From contig JAHCLQ010000817.1 in NCBI GenBank assembly GCA_023678885.1, forward strand, positions 56,015 to 120,014: a DNA stretch of 64,000 nucleotides, read 5' to 3'. The position numbers and the translations under genes were made by a program. The DNA comes from Pogostemon cablin (lineage: Eukaryota > Streptophyta > Magnoliopsida > Lamiales > Lamiaceae). This document shows, in pieces, positions 25,954 through 34,100 of this stretch. Below the pieces are notes generated by a model. It was not told where the DNA came from and ran no database searches. It saw nothing but the letters and a program-made list of their open reading frames with translations. Numbering within the stretch: the first letter of the stretch is position 1; every line of letters begins with the position of its first letter.

Positions 25954-26225
25954 TATTTAATTGATCCAACATTTTATACAATTAATTAATGATATATAAC
26001 TGATTTAATTGTTTTAACTTGACAATTAATTGTTATATATGAAAGGCATGTTCTATGTGATTTATTTATTTAAATTGCTGTTAATAGAAGCATGTCTAAG
26101 TTGTATATTTTATTTATGAAATATTATATGCATGTTTAAAACCCTCGGTGTTAAATAACTAAGTGGGAGAGGGGATTGGTAATAAATTCCCGCGGCCTCC
26201 ATTATTGGTTTGTAAGTGATGTGAG
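25954..26225 (+). other. AT-rich non-coding leader
   Basis: AT-rich stretch with no recognisable coding similarity, leading into the direct repeats. Nothing else is evident in it. Confidence 0.5.
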
Positions 26226-26373
26226 TAAACTTGCGTGTTGGCATAGGCCTTCCTCCCTAACGGATGAGTTTATTCACGGATCACTGGTACAGACTTCATA
26301 AATAATTATTGTTTGTAATGTGGCACATAAACTTGCGTGTTGGCATAGGCCTTCCTCCCTAACGGATGAGTTT
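26226..26373 (+). repeat. Two 46-bp direct repeats spaced 102 bp apart
   Basis: 26226-26271 and 26328-26373 are identical over 46 bp (start TAAACTTGCGTGTTGG, end AACGGATGAGTTT). Each is followed by a related CACTGGTACA(G/A)ACTT segment, so the true period is about 102 bp. A third, weaker relative may lie near 26430-26560, where CTCCCCAACGGAG occurs. The repeat lies upstream of the gag remnant and is of unknown role; leader or packaging function is only a possibility. Confidence 0.8.
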
Positions 26374-26890
26374 GTGTGCGGTACACTGGTACAAACTTAT
26401 AATTGATGATTGTAGGAAGCTACCCGAGCGCGTGTGTACTTCTCCAACTGTAAGGCACATAAGCTCGCGCAGTGGACTTGGGATCAAATAATGGTGTACA
26501 CTTAGGTGTAAATAATTAGTATCCTCCCCAACGGAGTCACTGCTATTATTTGCATGGCTAAAGAGTAACCGACTATTAATTATTTTGTCATAAAGTTAGG
26601 TTGACAAATGAAATTAATGGGTAAAACCTTCTCTTGTAAATGTTCGGGTTTGTAAACGTCCACACTAACGTGGCTTGCAGACTCACGGTGCTTGAGATGT
26701 CGGTGAATTTTATTTTTATATTGTTTTGAGGGAAACAATATAAAAGGATAAAATTCGAAGTTTTGATCAGTAAATTTAATCGTGATTCTCTGTATTTCGA
26801 ATAGTTTTAGTCTCACTAATTGTTAACTAAATGAAATTATATTTACTTGTCCAAATTAACTGATTAGAAAAGAATCTTAATTTTGATATT
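26374..26890 (+). other. Leader sequence without recognised genes
   Basis: No copia domain could be read in any plus-strand frame. A 78-codon minus-strand frame (26580-26816) shows no family features and is treated as chance. Confidence 0.45.
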
Positions 26891-27240
26891 TACTGCTTAA
26901 GAAAATACATGTGTTCTCTCAAAGGACGGCTCATGATGCCTATTAAAGTCTTTAGTGAAGAGATGAGAGGATCATAGAAATATGATGAACTCATGTAACT
27001 CTTCAGATACTTGAGTAATTTAAAAGGCGCAAGATCATGATAGAATTTGATGAATGAATTGGAAAAGCTTGAAGTATAAATTGAAAGGGAATCCTAGATC
27101 AATTTTATTCTCCATGTTTAGCCTTGATGTTTTGAGAAAGTTCTACCTGAAATACGAGAGATTGTATATGGTAGGAAACTTCTAACAAAACATATGACAA
27201 AAGAAAGCCAATTTTCATCATAATGTGAACAAGTTTAATA
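26891..27240 (+). pseudogene. gag remnant of the copia element
   Basis: Around 27059-27124 one frame reads L-E-K-L-E-V, stop, I-E-R-E-S, stop, I-N-F-I-L-H-V, stop, P. This follows the order of the conserved plant copia gag segment, in which a leucine-rich L-x-K-L is followed by R-E-L, a hydrophobic I-L and then S-L-P. No intact capsid or zinc-knuckle segment was found. The rest of the region has stops in all frames. In the family, Gag forms the virus-like particle; this copy cannot. Confidence 0.5.
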
Positions 27241-27267
27241 TCTTATTTACTAATGGTTTAAACATGA

Positions 27268-27480
27268 TTGGTGATGGCATCTACTGACACGAAGTATGTA
27301 GATACTGGAATCACTAAATGTTTATCACTGAGTAAGGATAAGATTGTTAATAACATGGGTAAAACTACAAAGGTAGTGACTATTGCAGTGGGAGTTGTTT
27401 ATTTATCTCATGATAAGAATAAACGATTGATTATGAGAAATTGTCTTTACGTACATTTCTTAGAAAGAATTTGATTTCAG
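27268..27480 (+). pseudogene. Protease-region remnant (aspartic protease, DTG motif)
   Basis: An open stretch of about 68 codons contains Y-V-D-T-G-I-T, with D-T-G at 27301-27309 matching the catalytic D-S/T-G-A of copia aspartic protease. It ends with the N-C-L-Y-V motif that closes this region in copia Pol. Right after it the frame is lost: an apparent one-base deletion near 27470 moves the expected L-I-S-V-S segment into the next frame. The copia protease would process the Gag-Pol polyprotein. The fragment has no ATG-led start and cannot be a working gene. Confidence 0.7.
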
Positions 27481-27644
27481 TTTCTATGCATTAACGGATG
27501 AATACTTCATTTCATTTAAATGACATGGTCATAGTGATGAGGAATGAGGCTATAATCCGTTAAAGTACGTTGATAGATAATAAGTAAACTCTTGAATCAT
27601 GCACATCTCACAGATGCAATAAATTGTAATTAAATAATGCATCT

Positions 27645-27865
27645 TCTAATATAAGTAAGAGAAAGGAACCTTCGGAAATGAACTAAACATATATTTGGCG
27701 TCTAAGATTAATTCATTTTACTTGAGTAGGATTCAAAAGTTGATAGCCGATAGACCGTAAGGTTTATCTGAAGTGGAAACTATCGGACTTGTGAGTCTTA
27801 CTTGGAAGTAAAAATGATTAACTGCCTTTTCAAGGCTGTGGGGTATAGAGCCAAAAATATATATG
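27645..27865 (+). pseudogene. GAG-pre-integrase domain remnant
   Basis: Frame pieces read K-R-K-x-P-S-E-M-N, then W-R-L-R-L-I-H-F where the family has W-H-x-R-L-G-H-I, and then the segment that normally holds the C-x2-C zinc pair before K-M-T-x-x-P-F. Histidine and cysteine ligands are partly lost and stops interrupt the frame. The position directly before the integrase core is the normal copia order. Confidence 0.7.
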
Positions 27866-28430
27866 TTGGAATTAGTTCATTCTGATTCAAGCGGACCTAA
27901 TATTATCCAGGCAAGAGGTGGTTAAGAATATTCGAAGATTATTCTGGATACCAATATATTTATTTGATGCACTGCATGTCTAAGTTCTTGGATTAATTCA
28001 AGAATTGAAAGGCTGGTACAGTGAAGAGTCATGGAAAATATATTACGTCATTACGATTTAATCATGATGGCGAATACCTCAAGGGATAGTTAGGAGCTAT
28101 TAATCAGAAGTAGAGATTAAATCTCAAGTAGACTACACCGGGCTTGCCCCAGCTGAATGGTGTGGTGGGTAGAAGGTATAAGGCTCTTATGGTTATGATT
28201 AGATAGATGATGAATTATTTGGAATAATTAAATTCGTTTTATGGATATGCCCTAGATACAGTAATTCGTGAAACGTTTATCTGTATATGGGATATCCTAG
28301 AAAAATGGAGGGTGATTTATTTAGTCCAAAAGATCGAAGGGTAATTGTTAACTCAATAACTAGATTTTTGGAAAAGGACTATGTAATAAATCACAAACCC
28401 ATGTATAAGTTGTTCTAAAGGAAGTGAGAG
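27866..28430 (+). pseudogene. Integrase core and C-terminal remnant
   Basis: Starts L-E-L-V-H-S-D-S-S-G-P, with the first catalytic Asp at 27884-27886, then A-R-G-G followed by a stop. The second catalytic Asp, in the family's R-S-D-x-G-G-E-Y, is replaced: the copy reads R-F-N-H-D-G-E-Y with Asn at 28060-28062. The catalytic Glu of N-G-V-S-E-R-R is Gly (28168-28170) in N-G-V-V-G-R-R. Further on, G-Y-A-L-D-T and the R-F-L-E-K-D-Y segment of the C-terminal region are visible. With two of three catalytic residues gone plus stops, integration activity is lost. The family enzyme inserts the element's cDNA into the chromosome. Confidence 0.85.
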
Positions 28431-28690
28431 GAAAACACGTAGTATAAGTACCAAGTGTACAAGAGGATATACCACAAGGTAAACTGCAATGCGTGTCACG
28501 TCTAATACACAATTACGTGTAGTGCCTTGTCGTAGTGGGAGGGTTGTTTGACAACCCAAAAATGATATATGTTTTGGGAGAGTCGTAAGACTTGATCCCT
28601 AGTGAACATGGTATTGTCCCATGGATACGACGTAGCACTACAACTTGAAAATGCGGAATCTTAGTAAGTTGCATTGAACGTTGAAATAGA
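28431..28690 (+). pseudogene. Integrase-RT linker remnant
   Basis: Fragments V-P-S-V-Q-E-D-I-P-Q and C-R-S-G-R-V-V, stop, Q-P match the variable linker of plant copia Pol, which usually ends in R-R-S-x-R-x-x-x-P-x-R-Y. A minus-strand open frame over 28353-28559 is an antisense shadow. Confidence 0.6.
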
Positions 28691-29300
28691 ATCTACGGAT
28701 TCTATATTAAGTCTGGGAACTCGTATGACCACTAAATGGTGTAAAAACCATTGCAAGTGATCATAGGAAATAAAAGAGGATCATACGGAAAGGTGAAAAT
28801 CTTGGAAGCAAAGCTTGTTGCGAAAAGATGTACTCAGAAAGAAATGGTTCGATTATGAGGAAACATGTTCGCTAGTAGCTATGCTTATGTTGATCGGGAT
28901 TCTTTTATTTATTGCTGCTCATATTGAATTATGAGGAACAGCAAATAGATGTCAAGACAGCTTTCCTGATTGGAAGTCTTGAGGAAAACATCTATGTGAA
29001 GCAACCAGAGTAATTCATTGCAAAGTACTAATAGCATTTTGATAGTAAGCTTAAAACTATCCAGCGATGGACTAAAGCAAGTTTTGAGATCGTGAAGCAT
29101 CTGTTTTGATTAGGTAATCCAGTGGCATGGATTTAAATCAATGAGCGGATGTGTCTTGTGTGTTGTAAAGAGTGACGGAAACGTGGTGGTGTTTCTTGTA
29201 CTATACGTAGATAGTATCTTGCTCATTGGAGACAATGAAAGAGTATTATCGGGCGTATGGGTATGGTTAATAAAGCGGTAGAGGTGAAGGACTTAAGAAA
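28691..29300 (+). pseudogene. Reverse transcriptase remnant (YVDD changed to YVDS)
   Basis: Recognisable in pieces in three frames: V-W-E-L-V near 28712; G-K-V-K-I-L-E-A-K-L-V-A-K with T-Q-K-E at 28783-28848; Q-Q-I-D-V-K-T-A-F-L and G-S-L-E-E-N-I-Y-V-K-Q-P-E at 28939-29010 (with the first catalytic Asp of D-V-K-T-A-F-L); D-G-L-K-Q near 29070 where the family has Y-G-L-K-Q; and V-V-F-L-V-L-Y-V-D-S-I-L-L-I-G. The catalytic Y-V-D-D box is Y-V-D-S at 29204-29215. Frameshifts and stops separate these blocks. The family enzyme copies element RNA into cDNA; this copy cannot. Confidence 0.9.
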
Positions 29301-29580
29301 GGCAAAATATATCCTTTTGATCACGGTAATACGGATCACAAGAAAGGATGTTATGCTTATCTCAAGTTTCATAAAATGATACAGTCCATACTCGTTTAGC
29401 ATGTGAATTTATCTTTGTGAATGTGTCTATGAGACACAAAAAGAAGATAAAGTAGATGAAAGCAGTTCCTTATATTTCGACATATAAGGAAGCTTAATCT
29501 AAGGAATGCTATGAACGAAGTTGGATATCTGTTTTGCTAGATGCATGAATAGTGGGTATCAACGTAACCCGGAACAAGAA
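29301..29580 (+). pseudogene. RT-RNase H connection, poorly conserved remnant
   Basis: Lies between the Y-V-D-S block and the RNase H segment. A short V-K-D-L-(R/G)-K-A-K-Y-I-L stretch near 29287-29319 corresponds to the family's M-K-D-L-G-E-A-x-Y-I-L-G. The remainder is too decayed to assign residue by residue. Confidence 0.55.
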
Positions 29581-30125
29581 TGATGAACTGTGCTAAGACA
29601 TATATGAAGTGCCTGAGAAGGACTGGAAATCATATATAAACTTACTGAACAGATTCACTGCTTCTTGTGGATTACGTAGATTCGGATTTTTTAGTCAGAT
29701 TGGACGGTAGTAAATTCTCCTCAAAGGTTATGTGTTTAATTTTAGGAAGTAGAGTCATAATGTGGAGGAGTGTTATATAGAAATATATTTCAGACTCCGG
29801 ACTCCATCATGGAAAGATGATAAATTGGAGCCTATGAGGTAGCCAAAGTATCTATATGACTCTAGAGACTTCATGATGGACTTTGAAGTGGTTCTAAGTT
29901 TGCCCAAGGTAATCACAATTTACATTGATGATATTGGTGCAGTTGCAAACTTGAAAAAATCACAAGTCTATAAGGCAATTAAACACATGGAGCGCGAGTA
30001 CCACCTGTTACGAGAAATCGTATGATGAGGGGAAGGTTGTTGTCGCCTAGATTGCATCGGATGATGACCTAGTAAATCCATTTACAAGGACCTTAAGGCG
30101 AGAGCTTTTAATGGTCGTGTAGTGG
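29581..30125 (+). pseudogene. RNase H remnant and Pol C-terminus
   Basis: Visible blocks: V-D-S-D-F with L-D-G-S-K-F-S-S-K-V near 29680 (the family has D-x-D-(W/F)-A-G-D, then S-T-S-G-Y); a 45-codon open run at 29888-30022 reading I-Y-I-D-D-I-G-A-V-A-N and H-M-E-R-E-Y-H-L-L-R-E-I-V; then stops, and D-L-V-N-P-F-T-R-T-L near 30066, corresponding to N-L-A-D-P-F-T-K-x-L. A TAG at 30048-30050 stands where the family normally has Gln, consistent with a C-to-T change. In the family, RNase H removes the RNA template strand. Confidence 0.85.
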
Positions 30126-30177
30126 GGGTAGGAATCAGATGTATGGCAGAAGACATGACAGCATAGTCTTTTAGTAT

Positions 30178-30188
30178 AAGTGGGAGAT
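30178..30188 (+). other. Polypurine tract
   Basis: AAGTGGGAGAT directly before the 3' LTR is the usual plant copia polypurine tract, the primer for plus-strand DNA synthesis. Its intactness fits a copy that was recently replicated. Confidence 0.9.
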
Positions 30189-31176
30189 TGTTGGATTATA
30201 TACTAAAAGCCTAGCTTTAGTATGAACAATGTTATAACAATATTTGAAATGAGAATCATATGATCAAATGATTGCATCTTATAATTTATTTTATATGCAT
30301 GATGCAATAGTCCATTCACTTTATACTGTAGATAATATGTTGTGCGACAACACGCGGAAGATCATATTATCGGTTTCCTTATAAAGTATAAACAGATGCT
30401 CACAACCGAGATAGACGGGGACTCTCTATCGGTATGGTTGTAGTGTGGTTTGGTATTAGCTTGTCTTGGCTATAAAATCACATTAGTGCACTTGTGTGTA
30501 TTGAGTAGGACCGCTTGAGATCGTTCAACTTATACTGACTTATAGAAGAACTTGATCTCTGTTATTATGGAAGTTCGTGCTCTTAATCCCTATACAATAA
30601 CATCGACACGTAGGGCAGTATGTATTTCTTTGATTCATCAATGGGTGAGATTTATAAGTATTAAATCAACAAACTCGGTGAGTTGGGAAGTAGTGCTGTA
30701 TCTATGGTGTGCTGTTGATTGTAGAAGGAATCCATGTTCGTCATAGGTTGATGATGTCCCCTTGAGGAGCTCATAAGGTTTATCATGTAAATCTTGCAAG
30801 TGGATTAATTTCCGGCATGATAAAAAGGTTGAGTGGTACTACTCTCGGATGAGATATTAATTAATTAGAGTTGTCAGTAACTTAATTAATTAATGGACAT
30901 TGAATATCTTAAACATGGGGAGATTATCGGGCTCATAATAAGAAGGAGCCCAGAAAATAATTTGGAATTGGACGGGTAGTGCAATAATAATATTTTAGTG
31001 GACTATATTATTATTATTGGATTTAATTAAAAGCTTTGGGCTAAGCTTGGTTAATTAAATTCAATTGAGGCCCAGCCCAATTTCTCCTCCTGGTCCCTGC
31101 TGTAGCCCAAGTATATAAGTCATATCAGTTCCTGTTAAACCTTAGGGTGTGCCTCTTTTGACATACGGTAGAAACA
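30189..31176 (+). repeat. 3' LTR, truncated (988 of 1,197 bp)
   Basis: Collinear with 23196-24183 with no net indel and 7 mismatches by eye. The last 209 bp, including the CCAACA end, are missing. The final GAAACA also occurs in the satellite at the point where the array resumes, so the break lies somewhere in this 6-bp overlap. The open frame at 30552-30746 repeats the one in the 5' LTR. Confidence 0.95.
31112..31118 (+). promoter_or_regulatory. Retained TATA box in truncated 3' LTR, facing the satellite
   Basis: TATATAA, the equivalent of 24119 in the 5' LTR, lies 58 bp before the LTR-satellite junction at 31177. A start about 30 bp downstream would give a transcript with a very short LTR leader that then runs along the satellite plus strand. 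The truncation removed most of R-U5, where the element's own 3' processing signals may lie. Confidence 0.5.
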
Positions 31177-34100
31177 AAGGAAATATTGATCGTAGTGAAG
31201 TAAATATGCATCAAAATGAAATAAATATGCATCGAAGGGATGGAAATGTTGATCTTAATGAAGTAATTATGCAGCAAAATGAAGTAAGTAAATATGCATC
31301 GAGAAACGAAGGAAAATTGACCGTAATAAAGTAAATATGCATCAAAATGAAGTAAATATGCATCGAAATGAAAGAAATATGAATCGAAACGAAAGAAATG
31401 TTGATCGTAATGTGGTAAATATGCATTAAAATGAAGTAAATATGCATCAAAATGAAGTAAATATGCATTGTAATGAAGGAAATATTGATCGTAATGAAGT
31501 AAATATGCATCAAAAAGAAGGAAATAAGCATCGAAACGAAGTAAATATGCATCAAAATGAAATAAATATACATCAAAATGAAGGAATTATGCATCAAAAT
31601 GAAGGAAATATGCATCGAAACGAAGGAAATGTTGATCGAAATGAAGTAAATATGCATCAAAATGAAGGAAGTATGCATCAAAATGAAGAAAATATACATC
31701 AAAATGAATATATGCATCAAAATGAAGAAAATATGCATCAAAATGAAGGAAATATTGATCGTAATGAAGAAAATATGCATCAAAATGAAGAAAATATGAT
31801 TCGAAATGAAGTAAATATGCATCAAAATAAAGTAAATATACGTCAAAATGAAGGAAATATGCATCAAAATGAAGGAAATATGCATCGAATCGAAGGAAAT
31901 GTTGATCGTAATGAAGTAAAAATGATGATCGTAATGAAGTAAATATGCATTAAAATGAAGGAAATATGCATCAAAACGAAGGAAATATGCATCAAAATTT
32001 AGTAAATATGCTTTAAAATAAAGGAAATATGCATCAAAACGAAGGACATGTTGATCGTAATGAAGTAAATATGAATCAAAATGAAGGAAGTATGCATCGA
32101 AATGAAGTAAATTTGCAACAAAATGAAGTAAATATACATCAAAACAAAGTAAATATGTATCAAAATAAAGGAAATATACATCGAAACGAAGGAAATGTTG
32201 ATCTTAATAAAGTAATTATGCATCAAAATGAAGTAAATATGCATTAAAATGAAGTAAATATGCATTGTAATGAAGTAAATATGCATCAAAATGAAGAAAA
32301 TATGCATAAAAACGAAGAAAATATTGATCGTAATGAAGTAAATATGCATCAAAATGAAGGAAATAAGCATCGAAACGAAGTAAATATGCATTAAAATAAA
32401 GTAAATATAAATCAAAACGAAGAAAATATGCATCGAAATGAAGAAAATATACATCGAAATGAAGGAAATATTGTTCGAAATGAAGTAAATAGGCATCAAA
32501 ATAAAGGAAATATGCATAAAAACGAAGGAAATATGCATCAAAATGAAGGAAATATGCATTAAAATGAAGTAAATATGCATCAAAATGAAGGAAATATGCA
32601 TCAAAATGAAGGAAATGTTGATCGTAATGAAGTAAATATGCATCAAAATGAAGTAAATATGCATCGAAATGAAGTAAATATGCATCAAAATGAAGTAAAT
32701 ATACATCAAAACGAAGGAAATATGCATCAAAATGAAGTAAATATGCATCAAAATGAAGTAAATATACATCAAAACGAAGAAAATATGCATCAAAATGAAG
32801 GAAATATGCATCGAATAGAAGGAAATATTGATCGTAATGAAGTAAAAATATTGATCGTAATGAAGTAAATATGCATCAAAATGAAGGAAATATGTATCAA
32901 AACGAAGGAAATATGCATCAAAATGAAGTAAATATGCATTAAAATGAAGGAAATATGAATCAAAACGAAGGACATGTTGATCGTAATGATGTAAACATGC
33001 ATCAAAATGAATGAAGTATGCATCGAAATGAAGTAAATATGCAACAAAATGAAGTAAATAAACATCAAAAGAAAGGAAATATGCATCAAAATGAAGGAAA
33101 TATGCATCGAAACGAAGGACATGTTGATCGTAGTGAAGTAAATATGCATCAAAATTAAGTAAATATGCATTAAAATGAAGGAAATATGCATCAAAACGAA
33201 GGAAATATGCATCAAATTAAGTAAATATGCATTAAAATGAAGGAAATGTGCATCAAAACGAAGGACATGTTGATCGTAATGAAGTAAATATGAATCAAAA
33301 TGAAGGAAATATGGATCGAAATGAAGTAAATATGCATCAAAATTAAGAAAATATGCATCAAAACGAAGGAAATGTTGATCTTAATAAAGTAATTATGCAT
33401 CAAAATGAAGTAAATATGCATCGAAATTAAGGAAATATTCATTGTAACGAAGTAAATATGCATCAAAATGAAGTAAATATGCATGGAAACGAAAGAAATA
33501 TGAATCAAAAGGAAGGAAATGTTGATCGTAATGAGGTAAATATGCATTAAAATGAAGTAAATATGCATCGAAACGAAGAAAATGTTGATCGTAATGAAGT
33601 ATTTATGCATAAAATGAAAAAAATATGCATCAAAACGAAGTAAATGTGCATCAAAATGAAGGAAATATGCATCAAAACGAAGGAAATGTTGATCGTAATA
33701 AAGTAAATATGCATCAAAATGAAGGAAATATGATTCAAAATGAAGTAAATATGCATCAAAATGAAGTAAATATACATCAAAACGAAGGAAATATACATCA
33801 AAATGAAGGAAATATGCATCGAATAGAAGGAAATGTTGATCGTAATGAAGTAAAAATGTTGATCGTAATGAAGTAAATATGCATCAAAATGAAGGAAATA
33901 TGCATCAAAACAAAGTAAATGTGCATCAAAATGAAGGAAATATGCATCAAAACGAAGGAAATGTTGATCGTAATGAAATAAATATGCATCAAAATGAAGG
34001 AAATATGATTCAAAATGAAGTAAATATGTATCAAAATGAAGTAAATATACATCAAAACGAAGGAAATATGCATCAAAATGAAGGAAATATGCATCAAATA

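Larger units (their letters stand above)
23196..31176 (+). mobile_element. Ty1/copia-type LTR retrotransposon, decayed and 3'-truncated
   Basis: An element of 7,981 bp nested in the satellite. Parts in order: 5' LTR (23196-24392), primer-binding site, long non-coding leader with a GC-rich block, traces of gag, protease, integrase, reverse transcriptase and RNase H, polypurine tract (30178-30188) and truncated 3' LTR (30189-31176). Integrase before reverse transcriptase is diagnostic of Ty1/copia against Ty3. The coding region has many stops and frameshifts and changed catalytic residues, so it cannot move itself. Yet the LTRs differ at only 7 of 988 aligned bases by eye. The GC-rich and TGGGCY-rich leader is unlike the satellite and the pol region in composition. 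Confidence 0.95.

Noticed and set aside
26580..29100. Minus-strand frames at 26580-26816, 28353-28559 and 28909-29100
   Set aside because: The last two are antisense to recognisable Pol segments and the first is antisense to the leader; none resembles a known protein.
23196..31176. Ty3/gypsy or endogenous pararetrovirus origin
   Set aside because: Integrase precedes reverse transcriptase, and the order and motifs (GAG-pre-integrase, YVD-box context) are copia-type; there is no movement-protein or coat-like region.
31149..31334. LTR-satellite fusion open frame as a new gene
   Set aside because: It starts at a GTG, has no ATG before the satellite part, and the rest is the ordinary heptapeptide repeat; only the promoter idea is kept as a finding.
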